From NCBI GenBank assembly GCA_028455995.1, contig JABELC010000009.1, positions 992,001 through 1,056,000 of the forward strand: a stretch of DNA of 64,000 nucleotides. The letters are read 5' to 3'. The notes beneath the pieces were generated by a model that worked only from the letters and a program-made list of their open reading frames with translations, did not search any database and was not told the origin of the DNA. Positions 48,611 through 62,083 of the stretch are shown here, piece after piece. Position 1 is the first letter of the stretch. Every line of letters begins with the position of its first letter. This DNA is from Scleromitrula shiraiana (lineage: Eukaryota > Ascomycota > Leotiomycetes > Helotiales > Sclerotiniaceae). The position numbers were made by a program, and so were the translations under genes.

Positions 48611-51600
48611 TTAGCGTTGAGATGGGATGAAATGGCATTGATTGGCGTTTTTTATTTCCCCTCTTGTTTCTATGGGTTTGAGATGTGGATCTGGATGGCG
48701 TTTTTGTCGAGGGCTTTCTTTGCTTAGCCTACATTTTACTTAGAGATACATACTGGTACATATTGTACAAGTGAGGGGCGTGGAGCGAGGCGTGGTAAAA
48801 TAAAACATGGTTGTTAAACGAGTTGTGTTCACTTAAGTCAACTGAACGAATAGCGAAGTTTTGTCATGTCAGCGGAGAGGGAAATGGAATGAGATGATGG
48901 ATTTCATACCACTTTTGTATTAGTTCAACAGCCGCAGGTGAAGGGAAAGTGGAGATGAAACGAACAAATCAATAAACGTATCGATTGGAAATGGATGGAT
49001 GAGTTTATGATATGATGTGACTTCTTTTTGCCTACTAGCTTGATGTGACTTTAACGAGGGAGTGAGATGGTGAGATATATTTTTAGGTTTATTTATCCTG
49101 ATTATTTTGGCTTGGTTCTGGGTTGTTGGTTTTGTTTTAGTTTCGTGTGTAGCATAATATGGTAGGGAGCGAGATACGATTGAGTAGGATTGGAAGACAA
49201 AGTAGGTTCAAGGTTGAGAGGAAGAGTCCGCAGGAGGATCGTTAGGTAGGGAAAGGTAGAAAGTAAGAGTAGGCAGGTAGATGCTACATAGTAAGCAATA
49301 CAATAGATGAACATTGCAAGGCAGGGGAGGGGTAGTGGTTATTTCCAATGCCACGGACTTTTGATACTGCGCTTTTTAGCCGTCGGTCTTGGGATTGGTT
49401 GGACTTGAACGGGGATATATTTTACTCACTACTGAGTTTCATGTCCTTATTGCTTAGGGCGGGAACTAGGACTTTGATACTTGGGTATCTGGGTGTTGGT
49501 TGGTTGGGATCAGATATATACTAGCATGAATTCAATAGTGAGGGGCATTCATTTATCATTTACTACCTACCTAGGTAGAATTCAAATAGATGAATATCAA
49601 CGAACAAACAACTTGAAGTTAGTTAATTTTGTAATAAATTGAAGGAAGTATGGTTTAGAAGCTTTGAAATAAGTTTAGCTTATCTCAAAACTCACGAATT
49701 TCTCATAAAATCTTCTATATAAAGCTAGATGATGAAAATTTGTATTATACCGTGACATATGTAAATGTTCAAGATTACAAACGAATTTGTCATTTCCCAT
49801 TTGTATGTTCGCCACTCGGGCAGTACGATACCATCTGTATACCAACACTCAGTGTATTGACACTCCGAACTCTACAAGGAAACACACACGGGCTACTAAC
49901 TAACTAATTGTAGTATGACTGAAACAACATCTCTAGTACATAAGGCTGCATGCGGCTTGCATGCCAGTGCATGACCCCTGAATCCTGATAAGTCCTACTA
50001 GTATGCCAGTGGGAGCAAGGACTCGTATATTAATATCATCAATAAAATCACTTTTTTATCAATCTAAAATCGAAAATTTTTAACATAAAATTTATTTATT
50101 AATTATATACTAGTAAACTTTTTATATTGATTACTATATAGAAATTATCATGATTTATTAATTATATTATATTTATTATAAATACTAGCTCCGAGTCATT
50201 CTTAGAAATCTACAAAAAAGTGGGTAAAAATCCATGATTTAGGATTTCTTGAAATCATAGGGAAGGCTGAACGAACCAACAAATAAACTAACGACCTAGG
50301 CTCTATCTATGCCGGGCGCCTTGTAACTTAATCATACCATCCAAATAGCCGCGAGAAGCGCCCTACTAGTATCAAGGTATGTGATGCGAATTGAGATGCG
50401 AGTGAATTAGTTAGGCGGTTTTTCCATTTCTCTTAGAGTCGCCGCTTGACTCATTCACTTCTTCCTTCGTTCCTTCCCGAATTACCTGTTCATCTATTCA
50501 CTCAACCAGATACCCGTCAATTCACTAGTGACATCAAGATTCCCCCTCAAGATCAAATTGTGCAAGAACTTGAAGGAGAAAAAACATTCCGTCTCATCTG
50601 GGTAACAAATCAGAAATGAAATGAATAAATAGACTAGTCTTCATTACCAATAGGCCTTCACACATCGAGTGGTTGTTAAGATGAAAAAATTCATCTCAAA
50701 AGTACTACTATTTAGCAATTCCAACACCAACATTTAAAGCTCTCCGCTCTCCCTCCATGTATAATCATAATTTGAGTGACTCGGTACATATACCAGTACA
50801 CCACCATATGCCAGTGAAGAGTGAAAGTAAAAAGAAAAAAATAGTTTCATGAGGATATCCTCGATCCGAGGGGGGGGGGTTTATACTTACGCCAAAACCA
50901 TTCCTTCTTGATTGAGAGAAACCTAACCTAACCTCAACGTGCCTTCCTTCCCCTTGAACATTAAGATTGGGATCAAGATTAAGCCTCTCATCTGTCAAGA
51001 TCGATAGCTTGATTTTCCGATTTGCGATTGAGGAAAGCGGGTTCGAGTGGAGGAGACCATGTTAATCAATCAATTAGCATGACTTGCTCGTCATTACCAG
51101 ATGTTGATGTCAAAAATCCATAGCCAGTATTGAACCATAGTTCTTGATTGTAATTGTGATTCACTCATGGCCCCTTTGATACGATCGTTCAAATCTACGA
51201 TTGAATTTTGTTCCACCCCATTCTGCGTACACCTATCAAGAAACAAGAAACTTGCTACTTGCAATGCAATGACAGCGAGCAAGGGAAGGCTTTCGGTAGA
51301 CATGCGAACAGATAGACGTTCAACCAGCCTTAGGACTCGGGTGAGAGGAAGGAAGTGGAGCTCAAGAATTTTATTTCTCATGTTTCGGAAGTAAACATAT
51401 ACAACTTTGTTATTTTTTAGGTAGTGTAGAGAAGTAGAAAGAAGTACATATTACCTCTTTATGTATCACGTATGATTTATTTGCACAGCTGATGAATAAA
51501 CAATCCAATAACTCCATCGGCAAGAGAAATCAAATTCGGTTCACAAAATATTCACAAGAGACAATGACATACATGCAGCATAATCAATAATCAATCAATA

Positions 51601-51991
51601 GCAATAGTCAGGTAATATGAATACCAAATATGTATTTATATTCAGCGTGCCATCTTGCCATGATGACACTAACGATGATAGATAAACAGACACATATGTA
51701 GATATGACCCGACCTACTTATGAAGAAATCCTGTAAAAGGAGGAACCCAAAATAAAACCACCCAATTGTAAAGAAAAAATAAAACAAAACGCCTTGCTAA
51801 TCGAAGTACTTGGTAAAAATCCCATTTTCCTTCCCTCGTACTAGCTTATCCAAGACGCCATGCTTTTTCCTTGGTATATCATCTCATTGGTTTTCCAAAA
51901 TGAACCCTTTATTTTCCTATCCCATGTCCTTCATACAAACGCCTTCCTCCCATAAGATTCCTCGAACTCCTACATACGTTACTGATCCTTA
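48611..51991. other. Gene-free interval between convergent HRD1 and MED15
   Basis: About 3.4 kb. The strongly AT-rich segment at about 50040-50190 contains only A/T-dominated words. A G-run lies at about 50870-50880. Small frames (49102-49314, 50765-50998, 51094-51394) have no domain support and overlap on both strands. The two ends presumably hold the 3' UTRs of the flanking genes. Confidence 0.5.
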
Positions 51992-54900
51992 TCAAACATC
52001 CATTGAATAAAGACTGGTGTCAAATTTGAACGGCTTATCAAATGCAGATTGATCAATCATATCATCCCATGATTGTGGCAGGTCAAAAGTCTCACTGTTG
52101 AACATGGTCAAATCTTCTCCCGTATTGGCATTATAATTGCCAAAATTGACATCCAAAAGGGCATCCGCGTCGTTAGGTCCAAAAGGCTGCCATGCTTCAT
52201 CAAAAATCTCAACCTCAATGTCCAAACCCACTCCTTCGGAGATATCACTAGTTGGCTCTGATGGAACCCCGTCTTTACTCGATTCAGGCGTATCATTGGG
52301 AGCAATAGATCGATAAACATTCATATCTGAAATAGCTCCATCGGCACCACTTTCAAACGGTTTAAAGGTCTGGCAGAGATCATGAGGATCAATAGTGGCA
52401 TTTGCCCAAGGATCCGGGGCGATTATTTGCGCCGGTTGAACGAGGGGTTGCTTATTATCTTTTTCGGATTTGGACGTATCATGTGGAGTATCAGACTGAG
52501 GTTTGCTCTTTGCTTGTACGCCTTTGGAGCCAGTGGAACTACCTTGGCGGTTCATCGAAGCTTGACGAATCATGGGTGTAGAAGCACTAGCAGCAGGAGT
52601 AGGAGCATCGAACTTTGGTGTTTGACCTTGCTTAGACGTGCTAGCAGTCATTTTTGTACCATTGGACGTAACTCCTGAGTTCGCAACTGGGGCAGCGGTG
52701 GCTTTCTTCGACTTTACTTGAGGGTCCAATGCGAGACTAAGAGCGACGCTTTCCTCAAGATAGTTCACAGGATTGGCTAGCGGTTTACGGTGCTCTTCGT
52801 CAGTGTGGTGTTTGAGTTCTTCCATAGTTTCAAAACCGATAGTATGACGTTCGCAATCAAGTTCCGAACAGCATAAGGCTGGATTCATCCTAACTGGCAC
52901 ATTGGATTCGGTAGACTGTTGGCGTCTGACTTCGGGAGACATAGCCTTTGACACTAGGGGTGAGGATGTGGAGCCAGGGGTGCCTTGACCTTGAACGGGG
53001 GTGTTGTTCGGCTTCTGCTTCTTACGCGCAGGTAAGTGAAGATTTTCTTGCGTCACAGCTGGGGGTTTGACCGGGTTGTAAAATGGTTGACCATGACCAT
53101 GGGGAGATGATGCGCCAAATGAAAATGGTGGCTGTGAAGATGTTGGAGCCGCTGGTGGATGAGAGCTACGATTGTTAGATTTTTGCTTGTCTTGTTGTTC
53201 GATCTTCTGCTGTTGTTGTTGTTGTTGTTGCTGCTGCTGTAGATGCTGTTGTAGATTGGCAGCATTTAAAGGCACTGCTTCTATGGCTTGACTGGTGGGT
53301 ACAGTAGGCTGGTTGGTCGATGAGCCCTGAGCCGCTTCTTGCTTCGAGTTCTTTGATAAGAAGCCAAGATCTTTCGCCATTCCATTAAGCATGTTGCGAG
53401 CATTATCAACTTCTTGAGGTTTAATCGAGAATGAATCTCTGACTTCACGACAACTGTTATCTTTGAACTGTTGGAGTAAACGATGGCGCTATAACATGTT
53501 AGTAAGGTTTGTTGGTATACTCTTAATCACTTACTGTGCGAAAAAACATTCTGGCTCGCGTATCATCTTGAGTAGCCGCATACCATCTGGTCAAAATTCG
53601 CGTTAGATTACTTAACAATTTCACAACTTCTCGTAATGCTATAGTCATGTTCGCCTTTGTTTGCTGGTCCATAGGTATATCGGGGAGTGTCTCCTTATCA
53701 CGTTCATTTTCTTCCATGGCTAGCTCCTTTAGCTTCGTAGCATGAATCATTTGTTGTTGGTGATGCTGACGCGTCGTCTCATAATGCTTTCTTTGCTCTG
53801 GAGTCATCCTGGCGAGTTTTTCTGGAGTAGCGATCTGAAATTGATTATTTTGTAGTGGCGCGGGCGGTGGTCGCTGTTGAGCATTAGGATTAGGAACCTC
53901 AACAACATCGTCACTGCTAGCACGTTTCAAATTCTTAGGTGGCTGAGCAGGTGATGATTTCTGAGCGCCCTGCGGTTTGTTGTTCTGCGGAGGACGCGGA
54001 CGATTAGCGGGTGCAGGTGTAGGTGTAGATGTCGCAGGTTCTGATGTAGGTGGCTTTTGTTGCGGTGCCTGTACTGGTGGTTGCTGCGTGGGTGCCATCT
54101 GATTCCCATTCGTGGGTCCAATTGAGGGATTTGGTCGTGGTTGCTGACCATTCATTTGTGCCATTTGCTGACTTGCCATTTGAGCCTGGCGTTGCTGCTG
54201 CTGCATCTGCATCATGGCGTGCTGTCGCATGATGAATGATCGAATGAATTCGTCCGTAGAATGAAGAAATTTACCACTATGATGATTACGAATGCTCTGG
54301 ATCTCTTGAGGAGTGGGTTCGCGAATGCCACGAATAGCCATGTTCAATCCGTTTGGCATTTGCATTGGCGCTTGACCCATGGGAGCGACGGGAGCCGCCA
54401 TTCCAGGAGGAACCACAGACAGAGGATTTTGCCCTCCAGATGTACCAGGTGGAAGACCAATTTGTTGAGGCGCTTGTTGTCCTGCACCCTGCCTTCGGCG
54501 GAGAATTTCCACGTAGTGCGCTTTTTGCATGGCCCTTACGGCTTCCAGTGCTTCTGGCGGTACGTTAGGGTTGCTACTGATCCACTGCTTTAATTGGCCC
54601 CATTTCTTAATTTCCGTAGGAATCCCTCGAGGTACCGATGGTGCAGTGAGAATACTAGGTGGAAATTCTATATTGTCAATTTGCTGCATCAATTGCCTCG
54701 TATCTGGAGCATTCTCCGGTCGTCGCTGCATTGGGTTCTGGCCCTGCATTGACATTTGTTGTTGAAGAAGGAATTGTTGTTGTGGTGTCATACCTGCCAT
54801 CATCGAAGGAGGCGGTCGTTGGCCGGGATTTGCCATCATAAACTGGCTCAATGCATTCTGCTGTGGAGTAAATTGGCCTGCCTGAGGTCCAGGGCGGCCG

Positions 54901-56794
54901 GGTTGGTTGCTTCCTGGCATCGACATCTGCTGTGCTTGCATTCGAGCATTCTGTGCAGCATGCCACTTTTGTACGATTTCATTTAGCTTGTCAGAGGGCA
55001 GAGCCATCAGACGCTGTTGCTGTTCATGAGGCATGCCGTTGAACATTGCGGGGCTCATAGCATTTCCAGGCCCCATCTGTCGTTGGTTTGCCTGCATGAA
55101 TCTTGTATCTAATGGTTGGCCAAATTGTGAATTAGGATTTATTCGCATTCCTTCTGTATGATTCATTTGCTGAGAAGGTGTTCTCAATGGGGCGTTCAGC
55201 GTATTCATTGCGGGACTTTGGTGTGGGGGCATCGGACCAGGACCCATTCCTCCAGGCTGACCTTGTAATGCTATTTGTTGCGCTTTGACAGCAGCATTCG
55301 CGCGGGCCTGAGATTGCTGGGATTGCTGTTGCGCCACAGCTTGCTGCATTCTATGCTGGTTTTGTTGTGCGTTAAACATTTGAGCTTGTTGAGCCTGCGT
55401 TCTTGAGTTTGGAATGCCGCCAGGGCGCTGTTCGTTTATATTCATCGACTGTCCAGGCATGACAACGTTTGGCTGAGGAGTGCCATTTCGGGGTCCGCTA
55501 ACAGGAACGACCATTTGACCTGCTTCTTGTGCCATAACTCCAGCTTGCTGCTGGCCGATGAGATTTTCCATGTTACCCATAAATGACATATCTGTCCCAC
55601 CCATCGATGTAGGAGGTTGCGGTGGTCCATTCATTGGGCTAGGGTTCATAGATCTTTGCTGCTGCATAGCTGGCGCAGCCGCTACTCCATTTTGTGGCTG
55701 TTGAGAAAGGGTAGATTGTTGCCCTTGGGCCATTTGAGTGCGATATTTGTAAACAACTTGTTGGCGGTAACCTATGAGCGCGGGATCAGTACCTTGCGCC
55801 TGTAAACGTGAAAAAATTACTGGATCTTTTGATTGCATCATAGCCCGTAATCTGATTTTATCTTCCTCTGATGCTTCAGTAAACAACTTTAGAGCTTCTG
55901 CTTGTATCATTTGAGGATCTACCGGGAGTTGTTGACCATTCATTGTTTTAACTGAGCCAGTCTGCGGTGTCTGTGGCAGGCCATTCGATGGAAAGTTCTG
56001 GTTAGAGGCCATATTCTGCGTCATGCCATCGTTTGGTACGCTACCAGGTGCTGACTGTGGTTGCGAAGGAGGAAGCGGAGATGCCTGCATTTGACGTTGA
56101 AGATGTTGGAAGCCTTGCTGGGAAGGTTGTTGAGCCATGCCCCTCGATATCTGACCTTGCATACCATTTTGGTTTATCATCTGCTGTTGGGCCTGGGCTT
56201 GCGCTTGCACGGCGATCTGTTGTTGCATGCCGGCTTGGGCTCTGTTTCGAGTTTCGTGCAGTTGAGCCTGTTTTGCAGCAAGCTCTCGCGCGTAATGCAT
56301 CTGCATGTGTTAATTTGATATCGCTTTGGAGGAGGTCGATTATGAATATACCTTATCGGATGCACCATCGAAGATTTCTCTCTCGAACTGCATGGCTACA
56401 TTTATAAGTTTATGTATGTTGTTTCCATTGAGGAGGCGCAGTTGACCAATTCTAAAAAAAATGAATAATAATTGTCAGCAGACTTATAGTGAATATGAAA
56501 AACCTCATTGTAAACTTTTGGAGTCATTGAATAAGGAAACACCATTTTTACTTACAAATTGAATACGGCCGAGAGACGTTCTTGGATAGATAAGGTTGTT
56601 TTCCATCCTTGAATTGTTGATGGTGTATTTTCTTGCAGTTTCTGGAATATGATCTGCTGCATTGATATGCCACCGTTCATGACTGGACGTCCTTGTTGTA
56701 GTTGCTGCTGCTGCTGCTGCTGCTGTTGCTGTTGCTGTTGTTGCTGCTGCATCATCTGGTTGGCACCACCCATATGCGGAAAATTCGAAGCCAT
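51992..56794 (-). CDS. MED15: Mediator tail subunit 15 (MED15/GAL11) with KIX domain
   Basis: Four exons, 56556-56794, 56352-56451, 53535-56300 and 51992-53488, give about 1533 aa; all three introns keep frame. The ATG at 56794 (AAGATGG context) is preferred over the upstream GTG frame. After a polyQ tract the KIX domain spans exons 1-3: TIQGWKTTLSIQERLSAVFN, then LIGQLRLLNG, then NVAMQFEREIFDGASDK, then MHYARELAAKQAQL. The last part matches the Gal11 KIX pattern (FEAALF...SKKEY), recalled from memory. The large central region is Gln/Met/Pro/Asn-rich. A C-terminal segment carries a C2H2-like motif (CSELDC...HHTDEEH) and an acidic tail. Med15 is the activator-binding subunit of the Mediator tail, and KIX contacts activators. 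Length and composition are consistent with filamentous-fungal Med15. Confidence 0.9.
56702..56751 (-). repeat. Coding CAG/CAA repeat (polyglutamine) in MED15 exon 1
   Basis: About 16 consecutive Gln codons, mixed CAG and CAA, just upstream of the KIX domain. Mixed codons make it less slippage-prone than pure CAG. A second polyQ tract lies at about 53213-53250 in exon 4. Confidence 0.95.
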
Positions 56795-57716
56795 CTTGGG
56801 ATTCGATGTGGCAAGGCCACGCTCCTTCACTGAGGAGATCCGAGTCGAAGTTGTTTCAAATCAGCCACGCGGAAGTGTTCGTTATAATAAAATGAGTTGT
56901 GAAAGTATGATGGTATTGCACACGGGAATTGAGGTTGTAGAATCGACTCTTTACTTTTGAGGCGGGGGATGTTGAAAAGTCCTGAGATTGCTGACAATAG
57001 GCGGCGAGCCGTGAAATGGCTGCAGGCTGCCACAGTTACATTCACATAGAGCTAGACTCTGTGTTCCGTGAGAATATCTTATTGGGAAATAGTGTACTCG
57101 TTTGCGACGCAGTCTGATGTGTACGAGAATTGAAGAACCAGGTATGGGTGAAGAACGGATTTGGTGTAGGCAGAATTGGAAACTCGCTTTTAAAAAGAAT
57201 GAGGCTGTAAAAAAACGGTGATAATACTGTAGAGAAACAGTACAGAAACGTAATGTATCAATCAATATTAGAATTTGATCAGTGTTGAAAGTTGCCTTTT
57301 GGTGTTCTAGAAATCCAACACATGCGGGAAATTGGCAGAATGATTTGAGAGAGTAAATCAGCAGTGAGAGTTTTCGGTATTTTCCCTTCCGTCTTTGATT
57401 CTTTTTCCCTTTTCCCTGTCCAAATTGGTGAATATATTATTTGTACTATATGTATTTCGTATCTCGGTTTCCGTACTTTCGTAGTGATGAGTTATTCTTG
57501 AATATGATTGTTGGAATTGTAAGAATGGCAATAAAATATGAATAAGAACAATGGTACAGTAGTTTTTCAAAGTAGAAACGAAGAAGTAAGGTTCAAGGTG
57601 GTAGGTAGGTGGATGATGGGTGATAGATGTTGTAGGATAATTTGTTTGAGTAAGTCCACGAGTACTAGGTAAGTAGGTAGATAAGTATGATACCATATAT
57701 ATTATGTGTGCGATAT

Positions 57717-57786
57717 GTATGGTATGGTATGGTATAATATGGTATGATATGGTATGATATGGTATAGTATGGTATAGTATGTATGA
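57717..57786. repeat. (GGTAT)n-type pentamer array with ATAGT/GATAT variants
   Basis: About 14 five-base units, TATGG alternating with TATAG, TATGA and TATAA. Read directly from the sequence. Confidence 0.9.
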
Positions 57787-58128
57787 TAACAGTATGTACC
57801 TATGTAAGTTGTATGAGAAAGAGAGAACTTTGAAGAGTCGAAAATAGAATTGAAGATTTGATTTTACTTTACTTTCGAGTTTCCGTACGTACCTATTGAA
57901 GAGATGAAAATGTGATACAGCCTACTCACAGAGTCGTACTTGGTTAGTAGTGGCAGCTGGGATGGATCACGGTCGAGTCTGAGCGTACTCAAACAGCCCC
58001 AGAAAAAAGCGAGAAGACTTTTACAAGGGTTAATTCGTCGAATTGGAATAAACCTTCAATTCAATTATGCGCTACTACCTAAGTATCCCGAATGCTTGTA
58101 AATGGTAGAAATTGAAGAAAGTAGAGAG

Positions 58129-58298
58129 GAAGAGAGAGAGAGAGAGAGAGAGGGAGAGGGTGTGTGTGTGTGTGTGTGTGTGTGTGAAAAAGGGTTATTG
58201 AGAGAGAAGGGCTATTAAGAGAGAAGATGTGTGTATGTGTGTGTATGTGTGTTTATGTGTGTATGTGTGTATGTGTGTATGTGTGTGTGTGTGTGTGT
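58129..58298. repeat. Compound (GA)n-(GT)n and (GTAT/GTGT)n microsatellite
   Basis: A GA dinucleotide tract (58129-58152) and a GT tract (about 58160-58186) are followed, after a short GAGAGAAG spacer, by a second GT/GTAT tract (about 58226-58298). Confidence 0.95.
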
Positions 58299-58592
58299 AA
58301 GTAAATGTGCGGTGGTGTAGAGTAACTTATAAAGTATTTTATGTTGCGCAGATGGTGTGAGGAGAACAGCACTAAATAGAGCACTAATAGAGCACTAATA
58401 GAGTACTAATAATCTTAGATCCAAGGTTATGATGGTATACTATGTATGTATGATATCAGTATTATCTTCAAATGGAAAATTTATTAGAGCAATTCCAATG
58501 TTAGATATAACTTTCAAAAGGGTTTATTGGAATAAGTACGGGGAGTCGATCGAGGTTATGTAGATGAAAAAAATCATAAGAGCAGAGCGTAC

Positions 58593-58598
<6 letters not shown>

Positions 58599-58625
<27 letters not shown>
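58599..58625. repeat. (TA)n dinucleotide tract
   Basis: About 13 perfect TA units. A short TGTA tetramer tract follows at about 58662-58680. Confidence 0.95.
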
Positions 58626-58626
<1 letters not shown>

Positions 58627-59435
58627 GATGAGTAAGAAAGAGGTGAGGAGAAAAGATAGATGTATGTATGTATGTATGTACTATGGAGAAGAGAAACCTT
58701 GAAATCTTGAAAGAGTAATAAAAAGATAAAAAGTGATGAGTTATCGATTTTAGGTTAGATATCTCCAATTTAAAAACTTAGTATATGCTAGTACACCGGT
58801 ACTTGGTAAGAAATGTCTCATATGTCTAATATGTCTAAAGTGTCTTGATTACTCGGTGAATAAAACGTAAGAGAAATCAATATTAAAATATTAAAATATT
58901 AAAATATTTCTTTCTCTTCTTGATGATAGAAAATTTAATTCTTCTTAAGTCTTCAATATCTCTATCTCTACGAAGTATCTCTATCTCTATGTCTATCTCT
59001 ATCTTTATCTTTATTATAAAGGGGGAAGAAAACAAGAAAAAGGATATTGATATAATAATAAGAGGGAAAGGAATTATTAGTTAGATTGGATTACAACTTC
59101 TCATACATTCACTTACTAGAACTTACCAGGTATAACTAAAGTTGTATTGAAGTTTGTTTGTGTTCTCATTTCCTTGTTACAAGTTGAAATTATATTTTAG
59201 CGCTTTTATTAAAATGAATCTTTATAGAACTATCATCCATCCAATAATAAAAGTATATACTGCTAGTCTGTAGGAAGGGAAAAGAAAAGAACATATCTCT
59301 CTCTATAGAAGAGTTATAAAAACTCCAAGTTGATTGTCTCAAGTATACTTACTTAATCAACCATTTTACAATATCTACATCTAACTAACATCTGAGTCCT
59401 GACAGGAAAATCTTTCTAAAGTTCAATAGATTATC

Positions 59436-59466
<31 letters not shown>
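59436..59466. repeat. (CTTA)n tetranucleotide microsatellite
   Basis: Seven to eight perfect tetramer units, visible directly. Confidence 0.95.
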
Positions 59467-60095
59467 ACTACCTATATATGTACCATATGTATATAAGTAT
59501 CCAATGATTGAAGTTCTTACTTCAAGTTGACCTTTTCCAAGCCCTGGAGGTTCCATAGATACTAAATAATCCATGATATGACTAGTTCTAGTATTTCCGT
59601 AAAAATGTTTAATTCAGTAAAGTGGCTCTACCGGTAGAGGGACAATTGGGAATTCTCCTTCATATTTAGAACTACCTACTGTCTGTAAAGTACATTATTG
59701 CTGTATTGACCTCAAATTTCAAACGGTTCTTGAGTCCTTTATGTTCTATTTATATGATAGTATCTCATCTTCTTTCTTCTTTGTCTTCAATATTCTCATC
59801 TTATATATTTGTACTGTACTATTAAAATTGAACTATGTTCCGATATACCTTGTGGAGTAAGACAAGATGTGGTACAAGGATGATGTACACCTAAAGAAGA
59901 CATAAAGGATGAACTATGGAGAATCGAAAGAATTAGGAGGATTCATTTTCTCTACTCTATATAGAGGAGGAGGAGAAGAGAAGAGAATAGATGACAATAG
60001 ATGAGATGAGATGATATGAGAGGACAAGTAAGTGAATAAATCATTGAATACCGCATGTGCTAAACAGATAAAATTGAACGATTCACCGTTAATCG

Positions 60096-60136
60096 TCCCG
60101 TCCCATCCCATCCCATCCCATCCCATCTCATCTCAT
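60096..60136. repeat. (CCCAT)n pentamer microsatellite
   Basis: About eight five-base units, the last two changed to CTCAT. A related TTCCC/ATCCC run occurs at about 60480-60530. Confidence 0.9.
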
Positions 60137-60316
60137 ACTATCTTATCCCGCCATCATCAAACCATTCCTCATTAATGAATCTTAGTCAATAATAAAAAAG
60201 ACTTGGCCCTGAATTCAGAACGTATAGCTGATCCTCAACTTCCCAATAATTTTATATAGTTGATATAATAAGAACATGAAAATTAGCAAGATCCTTCCAC
60301 ATTCTTTTTGTTCCTT

Positions 60317-60364
60317 TTCTTCTTCTTCTTCTTCTTCTTCTTCTTCTTCTTCTTCTTCTTCTTC
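60317..60364. repeat. (TTC)n triplet microsatellite
   Basis: About 16 uninterrupted TTC units. Read on the minus strand as GAA it gives a run of Arg/Glu/Lys codons in a spurious ORF. Confidence 0.95.
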
Positions 60365-60676
60365 CTTTTTTTCTAAAAACTGCTGAGAACTGTTGTCGAT
60401 TTAATCCAATAGATTTGACATGGGGGTTGATGGGTTGTGTTCTGATCGTCACTAGCAAGGCAAAGGCAGATATGCACGCTTCCCTTCCCTTCCCTTCCCA
60501 TCCCATCCCTTCCTCACATCCCACATCCCTCCTCACCATCCCATTTTATATTTTTTATATTTTTGTACAACTCGAATTCGTATCATTGAAATGCTATCGT
60601 CAATTACGAAGAGAACAATACATACCTGATGTGATGTATTTATATTCTATACATAATTAAAAACAACTTTCTTTTT

Positions 60677-60677
<1 letters not shown>

Positions 60678-60715
<38 letters not shown>
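60678..60715. repeat. Poly(A) run of 38
   Basis: 38 consecutive A residues, the longest homopolymer in the window. The length is prone to sequencing error. No retroposed gene sequence is recognised directly upstream. Confidence 0.9.
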
Positions 60716-60717
<2 letters not shown>

Positions 60718-62083
60718 CACCAAAAACCCCAGAATCATATCTTTCAAACAAGTCCTCTCTTCATGTTAAGCTGGAAGAAATACCTTTAGATTCAGGAAAT
60801 GGCTGCATAAAAGGCGCTTGATTTTCCCGGCATTTCATGCCACTAAAGAAAGTTTAGGTAAAAGTTGATGCAAATCTACCATCAAATAAGGAATTATCAT
60901 TCATATATGTCTGCAGGAACAACCTTTGTGGAATTATTTTATAGGATTCGTTTGCTTGATATGCTTATGAAAGATCCAGCCTCATTTACTTCTATTGGAA
61001 CATACCTTACTATGTGATTGTACTTATGGAAGAAGAGAAAGAATAGAAAGAATAGAAAGAAGAAGCCTTGAGGATTGATAGCATAGAAATATAAATTGCT
61101 GGAGTAGATACTACTGGTGATGATGGGGTATTCATTTATATTGTATTACATATTTACTACCTACTATGTGCCACCATAACTTCATGATCCCATCAATGGA
61201 TTGATATGTTCTCGTTCTTGTTTGATTCGAATTTCATAATAGCAATACCAACTCAAATGGGGTTTTCAATTATAGTGCTACATTGACAATATTACTATTT
61301 ATTGTGTAATAGAAGTTTTACGAATTTGGTGTGGTGGTGAGAAAGCAGCCGCCCATTAGAACATTAGATGTCAAGGATTTCTTCCCTTGTTCATTATTGT
61401 CTTTTCGATTTTGTTGTTCTTTTCATCTATAAGCCCGCCCTGTAATAAATGTCGATGGGGTTGTACAATCAGTTGTACAGTCAGTTGTACAGTTAGGTTA
61501 GCCTTGGAAGAGCTTGAAGGGAACGAGATGCCTTCGGGGCTAAAGGGATCATAATATTATGTGCCTTAATATTTGGGCATCTTTCAACTGCCATAAGGTT
61601 TTATTTTACCTTTTCGGGGCTTTTCTCGAATATGGAAGTTGATCATGGTCAAGTGCGTGCATCAACGACCTCGGAGTATCTGTGCTACGTAAAAATAATA
61701 AAAAAATAAAAAAATCGAAAAAGTGCTGCTATCAGTTAACATCCATAGTTCCAGCAATTAGCAATTGGAACTATCACTCCCAGATATCAAAGAAACACCA
61801 CCATCCACACCCGCATCTAGGCAATCACAGGCGTTATCTGAATAACCCATTTAAAGAAAAGCTCCACCTTTTTACATTCAAGTTGTACAAGGGCAAGTCT
61901 ATGAAAGTAGGTAAACTCCAAGTACAAGGACAGCAATAAATGTTGATAAGATCTTCAACATCAATCTTTCCTATTGTCACTATTCCTTTCACACCAATAC
62001 ATATATCAAATCCAAGATCAAAATCTACAATTTCTACTTTATTTTGTAGATTTTACAGAACTTCACATTCAAATTACTACAAA

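Larger units (their letters stand above)
56795..62083. promoter_or_regulatory. Repeat-rich divergent region between MED15 and the aminopeptidase gene
   Basis: 5.3 kb between divergent start codons with no supported gene. The stretch at about 57.0-57.7 kb is the likely MED15 promoter/5' UTR, and about 61.6-62.08 kb that of the aminopeptidase. In between are many simple repeats: TATGG pentamers, GA/GT tracts, TA, TCTATC, TTAC, CCCAT, TTC and a 38-A run. Minus-strand frames at 56951-57265 and 57358-57696 lack domains. Confidence 0.55.

Noticed and set aside
56795..56830. N-terminal extension of MED15
   Set aside because: It would start at GTG; the ATG at 56794 has A at -3 and G at +4.
60308..60539. 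95-codon minus-strand frame with an Arg-rich run
   Set aside because: The Arg run is the translated TTC/GAA microsatellite.
60678..60715. Poly(A) run as the tail of a retroposed gene or LINE
   Set aside because: No coding or retroelement sequence is recognised upstream, and the run sits among many other simple repeats.
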